This document shows, in pieces, positions 1 to 5,826 of a DNA stretch of 5,958 nt. Location: the NCBI GenBank assembly GCA_025352345.1, contig JANXTP010000347.1, positions 1-5,958 of the forward strand, given 5' to 3'. Positions within the stretch are counted from its first letter, which is position 1. Every line of letters begins with the position of its first letter. Below the pieces are notes generated by a model, which was not told where the DNA came from, made no database searches, and was given only the letters and a program-made list of their open reading frames with translations. Both the position numbers and the translations under genes were made by a program. The stretch comes from Burkholderiales bacterium. GTDB lineage: Bacteria > Pseudomonadota > Gammaproteobacteria > Burkholderiales > Burkholderiaceae_C.

Positions 1-3
1 GGT

Positions 4-207
4 TCATGCCGGTTGGGGCGGGTCGAGCTCGGCTTCGAGGCGGGAAATCTGGTCTTTCAGCAACAGCCTGCGCTTCTTCAACCTGCGCAACATCAACTCA
101 TCGTCAGGGCGCAGCAGCACCGCCTGATCGATCAGTCCGTCGAGGTCGCCATGTTCGATGCGCAACTCGATCAAGTGCCGGGGCAGAGAATGCAAATTGA
201 TGTTCAT
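4..207 (-). CDS. DUF465 / YdcH-family small protein
   Basis: This is a 67-residue protein of the DUF465 (YdcH-like) family, whose members are short, charged helical-hairpin proteins of about 70 residues with no firmly established function. The sequence fits the family closely. An N-terminal LR-EH-DLDGLID segment (about residues 14-26) forms the first helix. After a short acidic link (RPDDEL), a very basic second helix follows, with RRLKKRRLLLKD and then ISRLEAEL (about residues 38-60). There is no signal peptide or membrane segment, so it should be cytoplasmic. The frame stays open upstream to a TTG at 252, but the ATG at 207 starts exactly where family similarity begins and gives a normal length. 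No strong Shine-Dalgarno sequence precedes it. It is divergent from the phosphatase gene and has a perfect TATAAT on its own strand about 48 nt upstream. Family assignment is confident; the biological role is unknown. Confidence 0.85.
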   Translation of the reverse strand: MNINLHSLPRHLIELRIEHGDLDGLIDQAVLLRPDDELMLRRLKKRRLLLKDQISRLEAELDPPQPA

Positions 208-254
208 CAAGGGTACCGTTGCCCACTCTTCACGAGTTCCCAGCGTCGGCAACG

Positions 255-260
255 ATTATA
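255..260 (-). promoter_or_regulatory. Candidate -10 element for the DUF465 gene
   Basis: On the minus strand these six bases read TATAAT, a perfect sigma70 -10 hexamer, in the only AT-rich patch of the 62-bp divergent spacer. Transcription would start near 248, giving a leader of about 40 nt before the ATG at 207. No good -35 hexamer is present at 16-18 bp spacing (the sequence there is GC-rich and close to GAGGTG), and there is no TG extension. The promoter may therefore be weak or activator-dependent. The call rests on a single hexamer. Confidence 0.4.
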
Positions 261-262
261 GT
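257..262 (+). promoter_or_regulatory. Candidate -10 element for the phosphatase gene (possibly leaderless)
   Basis: The plus strand reads TATAGT here (5 of 6 matches to TATAAT), overlapping the -10 hexamer of the divergent gene. A start site 7-8 nt downstream would fall at 269-270, on the A of the phosphatase ATG, so the transcript could lack a leader. The absence of any Shine-Dalgarno sequence before that ATG fits this idea. No convincing -35 hexamer was found at the right spacing, so this remains a weak inference. Confidence 0.28.
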
Positions 263-269
263 TTTCGGT

Positions 270-1040
270 ATGACTTCCACCTCGAACGGCCACCGGCTGT
301 CGGCCGCCACAGGCATTCACCGCGGTGACCGCGCGTACCAGCAGGATCAGGTCGAAATCATCCCTCACAGCCGCGTTCCCGGTTGCGCGCTGGGCGTGCT
401 GGCCGACGGCATGGGTGGCAAGAGCGGTGGTCGCAAAGCGGCCGACCAGGTGATCCTGACGGCGCAGCAGCTATTCGAGCGTTACGCGCCCAGCCGCGAC
501 GACCCGGCCGAGACGCTGAAACAGCTGGTGCTGGAAGCGCACCTGATGATCAAGCTGACCGCGATCACCTCGGAAGAGGAACCGCACAGCACGGTCGCAG
601 CCTTCCTGATCAGCCCCAGCCGCGAATGCCACATCGTGCACGCCGGTGATTCACGGGTCTACTTTTTCCGCGGCACCGAAATGATCACCCGGACCAGTGA
701 TCACTCCTATGTGCAGCGGCTGGTCAACGAAGGCCAGTTGTCGGAAGAAGATGCCAACAGCCATCCGCAGTCCAATCTGCTGACAGGCTGCCTGGGCGCG
801 GTTCAAGACCCACCGCTGGCCGTCACACGCATCGAACGGATGGAACCGGGCGACAGCGTGCTGGCCTGCAGCGACGGGCTCTGGCACTACTTCACGCCGA
901 AGGAGCTCGGTGCCATCGTCGACGCCCTGCCACCGCGCGAGGCGAGCGAGATGCTGATCGACAAGGCCCGCCAACGTGCGCGTGGCGGTGGCGACAACCT
1001 GTCTCTCGCGCTGGTTCGTGTCGAAGCGCTCGAGCGCTGA
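270..1040 (+). CDS. PP2C-family (PPM) serine/threonine protein phosphatase
   Basis: This is a complete 256-residue, single-domain PP2C-type phosphatase of the bacterial Stp/PrpC kind, expected to remove phosphate from Ser/Thr residues using two divalent metal ions. The family motifs appear in order. R21-A-Y-Q-Q-D26 stands in for the usual RxxNxD. Next are LADGMGG with D46-G47, STVAAF (107-112), HAGDSRVYFFRG (from 124), the flap-like SDHSYVQRLVNEGQ segment, CSDGLW with D202, and GGGDNLSLALV with D242-N243. The metal-binding aspartates D26, D46, D202 and D242 are all present. Two departures from consensus are Gln at position 24 and His106 where the GTT-type motif normally has Gly. There is no signal peptide, membrane helix or extra domain, so it is probably cytosolic. 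The ATG at 270 is preferred over a TTG at 219 because homology begins there. No partner kinase is encoded in the window. The gene converges on the exported-protein gene. Family is sure; the substrate is unknown. Confidence 0.93.
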   Translation: MTSTSNGHRLSAATGIHRGDRAYQQDQVEIIPHSRVPGCALGVLADGMGGKSGGRKAADQVILTAQQLFERYAPSRDDPAETLKQLVLEAHLMIKLTAITSEEEPHSTVAAFLISPSRECHIVHAGDSRVYFFRGTEMITRTSDHSYVQRLVNEGQLSEEDANSHPQSNLLTGCLGAVQDPPLAVTRIERMEPGDSVLACSDGLWHYFTPKELGAIVDALPPREASEMLIDKARQRARGGGDNLSLALVRVEALER

Positions 1041-1063
1041 TCCCGTCGCCGGGCTTACGCCCG
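1025..1063. terminator. Two small inverted repeats at a convergent gene junction
   Basis: A perfect 14-bp palindrome (AGCGCTCGAGCGCT, 1025-1038) covers the last codons of the phosphatase gene. It can fold as a 5-bp stem with a TCGA loop. Eleven bases later, CGGGC-TTAC-GCCCG (1050-1063) forms a second perfect 5-bp stem with a 4-nt loop, inside the 33-bp gap between the two converging stop codons. Being palindromic, both would form in transcripts from either side. Neither is followed by a run of T on either strand, so they are not standard intrinsic terminators. They may instead block 3' exonucleases or assist Rho-dependent ending. Confidence 0.3.
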
Positions 1064-1073
1064 ATCGAACCGG

Positions 1074-1790
1074 TCAACGTACCGGGCTGGGTGTCGCGGC
1101 CGAGGCTGAAGCACCGGGAGCGGGCAACGGCGACGCCGGGGGCTTTTTCGAATTGCGCTCGGCGTTGCGAGCAAGCACCCGGGCTCGGCGCTCCTCGGCC
1201 TGTTGCACGCGAGCCTCTGCGCGCCGCGCTGCGTTGGGATCCGGCGCCGGTGTCAGCCGCTTCGAGCTGTGCGCGCGCCGCACCTTCGCGGGCGGCAGCT
1301 CGCTTACCGGCGCCGACGCCGACGCCGCATCGTCAGCGACCTCGGGACTGGAAGCCGCCGCCGACCGCAGCCGAGGTCGGATCGGCAGCAACGGCTTGGT
1401 GATCCTCGTGCCCGCGTCGGCCGCTTCCGGTGCCGACGCTGCCGCGGCGGCGCTAGCAGCCTCACGGGCAGCCTCGGCCTTTCGACTCAGATGCTCCCGG
1501 CGAGCAGCAGCACGCTGCTGGCGCTCGCGTTCGTCCAGCGTCAACTGATCGCGTCGCAGCGGGTCGACGATGTCGCGGTGCTTTTCCCGGGCGTCGAGCA
1601 GGCAAGGCGTCACAGCGAAACGCGTCTGGCACTCGGCCTCTTCGGCGACGAGATCGGCATCGGCCTTGGCACGAGCTTCGGCGATGCGCTTCCTGTCTTC
1701 TGAGACCGTGGCGACGGCCAGTTGGCCACAAGCCAGCATGGCCGCCGCCAGCGCCCAGCCATTGACACGGGCAAACGACAGCCGTTTCAT
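1074..1790 (-). CDS. Uncharacterised exported Ala/Arg/Glu-rich protein
   Basis: I do not recognise a named family for this 238-residue protein. The N-terminus has a classic Sec signal peptide: basic start (MKRLSFAR), hydrophobic core (WALAAAMLACGQLAVA) and a likely cleavage site after AVA (residues 25-27), so it should be periplasmic or surface-exposed. Residues 29-110 are predicted helical and highly charged. They contain a Cys pair (C54 and C63, in ECQTRF...PCLLDAR) that could form a disulfide, and an LRRDQLTLDERERQQRAAARREH stretch broken by few hydrophobic residues. From about 110 to the end it is low-complexity, with Ala/Ser/Pro tracts mixed with Arg/Lys patches and another charged helix (RRAEARVQQAEERRARV). 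Its start overlaps the zapE stop by 4 nt (ATGA), suggesting translational coupling; no strong ribosome binding site of its own is visible. C21 does not fit a lipobox well (M-L-A-C). GC-rich six-base repeats in the middle of the gene may drive length variation. Confidence 0.8.
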   Translation of the reverse strand: MKRLSFARVNGWALAAAMLACGQLAVATVSEDRKRIAEARAKADADLVAEEAECQTRFAVTPCLLDAREKHRDIVDPLRRDQLTLDERERQQRAAARREHLSRKAEAAREAASAAAAASAPEAADAGTRITKPLLPIRPRLRSAAASSPEVADDAASASAPVSELPPAKVRRAHSSKRLTPAPDPNAARRAEARVQQAEERRARVLARNAERNSKKPPASPLPAPGASASAATPSPVR

Positions 1791-2884
1791 GTCAGCGCGG
1801 TCTCGACATCGCGGCGGGCCAGGGACAGGAATTCGGCTGATCTCATTTCGTGCAATCGCGACACCGTTCGGGGAAATTCATGGGACAGCGGGCCGACGGT
1901 GTAAAGCTCCTCCGCCGCCACTTCAGCCGACAATATCAGCTTGACGTGCCGGTCGTACAACACATCGACCAGCCAGGTGAAGCGCCTTGCTTCCGATGCC
2001 AACCGGGGCGACATCTGCACGACACCCGACACCAGTACCGTGTGAAAGCGCGAGGCCAATTCGAGATAGTCGTTCTGTGAACGCGGGCCACCGCACAGTT
2101 CCTGGAAGTCGAACCACACCACACCACCGGCGCGGCGCCGCGCCTTCAACACCCGGTGCTCGATATTCAGCAGCGGATTTTCGTCCTTGGCTTCGGCCAG
2201 GCGCTCGAAGGCCAATGCCATCGCGGCATCGGCTGCGGGGCCCAGCGGCGTGTGGTACGTCGCGACCTGCTCCAGCGTCAGTCTGCGGTAGTCGGTGCCA
2301 GCGTCGACGTTGACGATCTGCAGGCGGTCCTTCAGCAACTCGATGGCCGGCAAGATGCGATCGCGGTGCAGGCCGTTCGGGTACAGCCCGTCGGGGTGGA
2401 AATTCGACGTGGTGACAATGCTGACGCGGTGAGCGAACAGCGACTCCAACAGCCGATGCAGGATCATCGCGTCGGTGATGTCGGCGACGTGAAACTCATC
2501 GAAGCAGATCAGCCGGAAGCGACGCGACATCCGTTTGCCCAGTTCCTCCAGCGGGTTCACCGTGCCATGCAGGTCGGCCAGTTCGCGGTGCACCTCGCGC
2601 ATGAACTCGTGGAAGTGCAGACGCACCTTGCGCTGCAATGGCACCGCATTGAAGAAGCAGTCCATCAGGAAGCTCTTGCCGCGACCCACGCCGCCATAAA
2701 GGTAGACGCCACGGGGTATCTCCAGGCGCACCAGCAGGCGGGTCAGCGAATTGCGGCGCCGCGACTTGTAGGCGATCCACTCGTTCTCGCAGCGCTCCAG
2801 CGCATCGATCGCCGCCAGCTGCGCCGCGTCGGCGCTGTAGCCCCGCTCGGCAAGGGTCTGTTGATAGAGCTGACGAACGGGCAT
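1787..2884 (-). CDS. zapE: Cell division protein ZapE (AFG1-like ATPase)
   Basis: ZapE is an AFG1/LACE1-family P-loop ATPase. In E. coli it associates with the FtsZ ring late in division and in the presence of ATP destabilises FtsZ polymers. This 365-residue protein is full length for the family. Numbering from the ATG at 2884, the Walker A motif is GGVGRGKS (64-71, Lys70), followed by FLMD. HFHEFM (90-95) is the family signature after the P-loop. Walker B is LICFDEFHV, with D129-E130, and a sensor-1-like TTSNFHPDGLYPNGL follows from 158. The C-terminal part keeps family segments such as WFDFQELCGGPRSQNDY and FTWLVDVLYDR. It has no signal peptide and should act at the inner face of the membrane. 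A TTG two codons upstream (2890) could also serve as the start; neither has a clear Shine-Dalgarno sequence. The gene lies 86 bp downstream of lpdA and overlaps the exported-protein gene by 4 nt. Confidence 0.95.
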   Translation of the reverse strand: MPVRQLYQQTLAERGYSADAAQLAAIDALERCENEWIAYKSRRRNSLTRLLVRLEIPRGVYLYGGVGRGKSFLMDCFFNAVPLQRKVRLHFHEFMREVHRELADLHGTVNPLEELGKRMSRRFRLICFDEFHVADITDAMILHRLLESLFAHRVSIVTTSNFHPDGLYPNGLHRDRILPAIELLKDRLQIVNVDAGTDYRRLTLEQVATYHTPLGPAADAAMALAFERLAEAKDENPLLNIEHRVLKARRRAGGVVWFDFQELCGGPRSQNDYLELASRFHTVLVSGVVQMSPRLASEARRFTWLVDVLYDRHVKLILSAEVAAEELYTVGPLSHEFPRTVSRLHEMRSAEFLSLARRDVETALT

Positions 2885-2925
2885 GGGCAATGACAGCAGT
2901 GGACGACCTCAGGGCATGGGCTCAG

Positions 2926-2951
2926 CCGACCGCAGCGACGTCTGCGGTCGG
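2926..2951. terminator. Perfect 10-bp inverted repeat between lpdA and zapE
   Basis: CCGACCGCAG (2926-2935) pairs perfectly with CTGCGGTCGG (2942-2951) around a 6-nt loop (CGACGT). The hairpin begins about 19 nt after the lpdA stop in the direction of transcription and is GC-rich and stable. It has no following U run (the next transcript bases are CTGAGCCC), so it is not a textbook intrinsic terminator. It could protect the 3' end of the E2-E3 message, weaken readthrough into zapE, or form part of a zapE leader. The structure is certain; its role is inferred. Confidence 0.5.
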
Positions 2952-2969
2952 GCGATCGCCGCATTCCCA

Positions 2970-2996
2970 ATCAGAAATTCAAGGTGCGCTTGTCAA
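2970..2996 (-). promoter_or_regulatory. Weak candidate promoter for zapE inside the lpdA 3' end
   Basis: The minus strand carries a perfect TTGACA (2996 to 2991) within the final lpdA codons. At 15-bp spacing there is a TCTGAT (2975 to 2970; 4 of 6 matches to the -10 consensus). A start near 2963 would place the 10-bp hairpin in the zapE leader. The spacing is short and the -10 poor, and the TTGACA bases also encode conserved C-terminal residues of E3, so chance is a serious alternative. Confidence 0.2.
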
Positions 2997-4398
2997 CCGC
3001 GAGCGCGGCTTCCTTCGTCGATTCGCTGAGCGAAGGATGGGCGTGGCAAATGCGCGCAATGTCTTCGGCACTGGCCTTGAATTCCATCGCGACCACCGCC
3101 TCGGCGATCAGCTCTGAGGCGAATGGCCCAACGATGTGCACGCCGAGGATCTCGTCGGTCTTCGCGTCGGCCAGCATCTTGACCATGCCGGTGGTGTCAC
3201 CCATCGCACGGGCCCGGCCATTGGCCAGGAAGGGGAATGTGCCCGCCTTGTACTCGCGGCCTTCGGCCTTCAGTTGCTGCTCGGTCTGCCCGACCCAGGC
3301 GATCTCGGGCGCGGTGTAGATCACCCACGGCACGGTGTTGAAATTGACATGCGGATGCTGCCCGGCGATGCGCTCGGCCACTGCCACACCCTCTTCCTCC
3401 GCCTTGTGCGCCAGCATCGGACCACGCACCACATCGCCGACCGCCCACACATTCGGCAGGTTGGTGCAGCAGTGGTTATCGACGGCGATCGCACCGCGCT
3501 CGTCGAGCTTCAGACCGACGGCCTCGGGGTTCAGCCCGATCGTGTTCGGCACGCGGCCGATCGACACGATCAGCTTGTCGACTTCGAGCTTGGTCGCCTC
3601 GCCCTTGGCGTTCGCATAGCTCACGGTGACAGCCGACTTGCCCGACGTCACCTTGTCGATCTTCACGCCCAATTCGATCTTCAAGCCCTGCTTGGTGAAG
3701 GCCTTGTGCGCTTCCTTGGCGATCTGCTGATCGACCGCACCGAGGAAGGTCGGCAAGCCTTCGAGCACGGTGACATCAGACCCGAGCCGGCGCCAGACTG
3801 ACCCCATTTCCAGGCCAATGACACCGGAGCCGATCACGCCGAGCCGCTTCGGCACACTGCCGATGCGCAACGCGCCATCGTTCGACAAGATCTTGTCCTC
3901 ATCGAAGTCCGCACCCGGCAGGGAGCGCGGGGTCGAGCCTGTGGCCAGGATGATGTGCTTGCCGGAAATTACCTCCGCGGCCGTGCCGGTGACCTGGATC
4001 TCGTAGCCGGCATCGCCCGTCTTCAGAAACGCGCCACGGCCGTGGAAGAACGTGACCTTGTTCTTCTTGAACAGGTACAGGATGCCTTCGTTGTTCTGCT
4101 TCACCACCGCGTCCTTGCGGCCCAGCATCTTGGCCACATCGATGCTCAAGTCTTTCAGGCCGATGCCGTGGTCGGCGAAGCTGTGCCCGGCATGCTCGAA
4201 GTGCTCGCTGGACTGCAGCAGCGCCTTCGACGGGATGCAGCCGACGTTGGTGCAGGTACCGCCCGGTGCCGGGCCGCCCAAGGCGTTCTTCCACTCGTCG
4301 ATGCAGGCGGTGTTGAAGCCGAGCTGCGCGGCGCGGATGGCGGCCACATAGCCGCCGGGGCCGCCGCCGATGACGACGACATCAAATTGTTGGCTCAT
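2971..4398 (-). CDS. lpdA: Dihydrolipoyl dehydrogenase, E3 of the 2-oxoglutarate dehydrogenase complex
   Basis: This FAD-dependent disulfide oxidoreductase re-oxidises the dihydrolipoyl arm of E2 and passes the electrons to NAD+. It is 475 residues, normal for a lipoyl-domain-free E3. Visible features in order are the FAD-binding GGGPGG (11-16) and the redox pair C49-TNVG-C54 followed by IPSK. The NAD-binding VIGSGVIGLEMG (from about 187) comes next, then the second FAD motif AVGDVVRGPMLAHKAEEEG, and the C-terminal HAHPSLSE with catalytic His454 and Glu459 supplied across the dimer. A short Ala/Pro/Gly loop (NALGGPAPGG) precedes the first cysteine. There is no N-terminal lipoyl domain, unlike the E3 commonly paired with pyruvate dehydrogenase in betaproteobacteria, so this copy probably serves 2-oxoglutarate dehydrogenase (often called odhL). 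It starts 11 nt after sucB, with AAGAAAG in the spacer overlapping the sucB stop as a plausible ribosome binding site. Confidence 0.97.
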   Translation of the reverse strand: MSQQFDVVVIGGGPGGYVAAIRAAQLGFNTACIDEWKNALGGPAPGGTCTNVGCIPSKALLQSSEHFEHAGHSFADHGIGLKDLSIDVAKMLGRKDAVVKQNNEGILYLFKKNKVTFFHGRGAFLKTGDAGYEIQVTGTAAEVISGKHIILATGSTPRSLPGADFDEDKILSNDGALRIGSVPKRLGVIGSGVIGLEMGSVWRRLGSDVTVLEGLPTFLGAVDQQIAKEAHKAFTKQGLKIELGVKIDKVTSGKSAVTVSYANAKGEATKLEVDKLIVSIGRVPNTIGLNPEAVGLKLDERGAIAVDNHCCTNLPNVWAVGDVVRGPMLAHKAEEEGVAVAERIAGQHPHVNFNTVPWVIYTAPEIAWVGQTEQQLKAEGREYKAGTFPFLANGRARAMGDTTGMVKMLADAKTDEILGVHIVGPFASELIAEAVVAMEFKASAEDIARICHAHPSLSESTKEAALAVDKRTLNF

Positions 4399-4409
4399 GA
4401 ATCGCTTTC

Positions 4410-5681
4410 TTAGATGTCAAACAGAAGTCGCGCTGGGTCTTCCAGCGCTTCCTTCATCGCGACCAGGCCCAGCACGGCTTCGCGGCCGTCGATGATGCGG
4501 TGGTCGTACGACATCGCGAGGTAGTTCATCGGGCGGATCACGATCTGCCCGTTCTCGACCACCGCGCGGTCCTTGGTCGCGTGCACGCCGAGGATGGCCG
4601 ACTGCGGTGGGTTGATGATGGGCGTGGACAGCATCGAGCCGAAGGTGCCACCGTTGGAAATCGAGAAGGTGCCACCGGTCAGGTCGTCCAGCGTCAGCTT
4701 GCCTTCGCCGGCCTTCTTGCCGAACTCGGAGATCTTCTTCTCGATGTCGGCGAAGCTCATCTGATCGGCATTGCGCAGGATCGGCACCACCAAGCCGCGC
4801 GGCGAACCGACGGCGATGCCGATGTCGAAGTAGCCGTGGTAGACGATGTCGTTGCCGTCGACCGAGGCGTTGATGACCGGGTACTTCTTCAGCGCGGCGA
4901 CAGCCGCCTTCACGAAGAAGCTCATGAAGCCGATCTTGACGCCGTGCTCCTTCTCGAACTTCTCCTGGAAGCGCTTGCGCATCTCCATCACCGGCGCCAT
5001 GTTCACTTCGTTGAAGGTGGTCAGGATCGCGTTGGTGGCTTGCGATTGCAGCAGCCGTTCGGCGACACGCGCACGCAGGCGCGACATCGGCACCCGCTGC
5101 TCCGGGCGATCGCCCAGGTTCACGGCCACCGGTGCGGGCACTGACGGCAGGGCCCGCGCGACCACCGCGGCGACCGGGGCCGCTTTAGCGGGTGCCACGG
5201 CGACCACAGGCGCCTGCAGACCCGCGGCCAGCGCCGCGGTGACATCACCCTTGGTGACACGACCGCCCTTGCCGGTGCCGTCCACCGAGCCCGCGTCCAT
5301 CTGGTGATCGGCCATGATCTTGGCGGCGGCCGGCATCGCGACGCCGCTGGCGGCACCCGCGGCCGGCGCTGGCGTTGGTGGCGGCGTCACGGCATCGGGG
5401 GCGATCGCCTTGACTTCCAGCGGGCTGGCCTGCGCCACGGCCGCGGTGTCGATGCGCGCGATGACTTCTTCGGCCACGCAGCTCTCACCGTCGTTCTTGA
5501 CCAGCTGCGCCATCACGCCGGACGCCGGAGCCGGCACTTCCAGCACGACCTTGTCGGTTTCGATCTCGACCAGGATTTCGTCCATGACGACGGCCTCGCC
5601 GGGCTTTTTCTTCCACTGCAACAGCGTGGCTTCGGCCACCGATTCGGACAGTTGCGGAACTTTGACTTCAACGATGGACAT
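4410..5681 (-). CDS. sucB: Dihydrolipoyllysine-residue succinyltransferase, E2 of 2-oxoglutarate dehydrogenase
   Basis: E2 is the core of the 2-oxoglutarate dehydrogenase complex: its lipoyl arm takes the succinyl group from E1 and transfers it to CoA. The 423-residue protein has the standard layout. An N-terminal lipoyl domain (about 1-78) carries ETDK with the lipoylated Lys44. An Ala/Pro-rich linker follows (about 80-114). The peripheral E1/E3-binding domain (about 115-151) has the signature DGTGKGGRVTKGDV. A second Ala/Val/Pro linker runs to about residue 190. The acyltransferase domain then starts at RVPMSRLRARVAERL and ends in the catalytic SYDHRIIDG, with His394 and Asp398. A single lipoyl domain and the SESV motif near the N-terminus (12-15) favour succinyltransferase over acetyltransferase, and the adjacent sucA end confirms this. 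The ATG at 5681 is preceded by an AG-rich GAAAGAAG ribosome binding site. It is called odhB in many betaproteobacteria. Confidence 0.97.
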   Translation of the reverse strand: MSIVEVKVPQLSESVAEATLLQWKKKPGEAVVMDEILVEIETDKVVLEVPAPASGVMAQLVKNDGESCVAEEVIARIDTAAVAQASPLEVKAIAPDAVTPPPTPAPAAGAASGVAMPAAAKIMADHQMDAGSVDGTGKGGRVTKGDVTAALAAGLQAPVVAVAPAKAAPVAAVVARALPSVPAPVAVNLGDRPEQRVPMSRLRARVAERLLQSQATNAILTTFNEVNMAPVMEMRKRFQEKFEKEHGVKIGFMSFFVKAAVAALKKYPVINASVDGNDIVYHGYFDIGIAVGSPRGLVVPILRNADQMSFADIEKKISEFGKKAGEGKLTLDDLTGGTFSISNGGTFGSMLSTPIINPPQSAILGVHATKDRAVVENGQIVIRPMNYLAMSYDHRIIDGREAVLGLVAMKEALEDPARLLFDI

Positions 5682-5736
5682 GGTCTTCTTTCTTCGATTT
5701 CAACCGACAGGCGCGCAGGCCAAGGGCGAAATTTTT

Positions 5737-5783
5737 CTGTGAATGTGGGGGTGTGATCGGGGGGTGACTAGCCTGGGGGCGGG
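5737..5783 (-). promoter_or_regulatory. C-rich, G-poor leader between sucA and sucB (rut-like)
   Basis: In the transcribed (minus) sense this 47-nt stretch holds 26 C and only 6 G, with runs of five, six and five C. Such a C-rich, G-poor single-stranded segment after a stop codon resembles the Rho utilisation sites that load Rho on untranslated RNA. It lies directly downstream of the sucA 3' hairpin and upstream of the sucB ribosome binding site. It might reduce sucB-lpdA expression when sucA translation is uncoupled, or serve as a target for a G-rich small RNA. The composition is directly visible; the function is inferred. I found no convincing sucB promoter in the spacer. Confidence 0.3.
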
Positions 5784-5812
5784 CATGCAGCGCCAAAGAC
5801 GACGCTGCATGC
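5783..5812. repeat. Perfect 10-bp inverted repeat in the sucA-sucB spacer
   Basis: GCATGCAGCG (5783-5792) pairs perfectly with CGCTGCATGC (5803-5812) around a 10-nt loop. In the transcript the hairpin starts 14 nt after the sucA stop. No U run follows (the next bases are CCGCCCCC), which argues against an intrinsic terminator within the operon. A likely use is stabilising the 3' end of a processed sucA message, letting E1 and E2-E3 levels differ. Each arm contains the palindrome GCATGC, so protein binding to DNA is also possible. Confidence 0.5.
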
Positions 5813-5826
5813 AGCCGACACGTGTG

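Noticed and set aside
219..269. Upstream TTG extension of the phosphatase
   Set aside because: The added 17 residues show no family similarity and a standard ATG at 270 gives the expected length.
1128..1148. Small stem (CGGC-GAC-GCCG) followed by GGGGC and TTTTT on the plus strand, resembling a terminator for the phosphatase
   Set aside because: The stem has only 4 bp with a 3-nt loop and is separated from the T run; it lies inside the coding region of the converging gene.
1720..1790. Possible lipoprotein signal at C21 of the exported protein
   Set aside because: The preceding residues M-L-A do not match the lipobox (L/V/I, A/S/T/V/I, G/A/S), whereas a good AVA cleavage site follows at residues 25-27.
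2156..2893. Long plus-strand open frame (245 codons) opposite zapE; similar long frames opposite lpdA (3136-3801), sucB (4500-5144) and the exported-protein gene (976-1548)
   Set aside because: They mirror confidently identified genes, show no recognisable domains and have the biased composition expected of antisense frames in GC-rich DNA.
2951..2960. GGCGATCGCC, containing the HIP1-like octamer GCGATCGC
   Set aside because: HIP1 is a highly iterated palindrome of cyanobacterial genomes; a single copy in GC-rich betaproteobacterial DNA is expected by chance.
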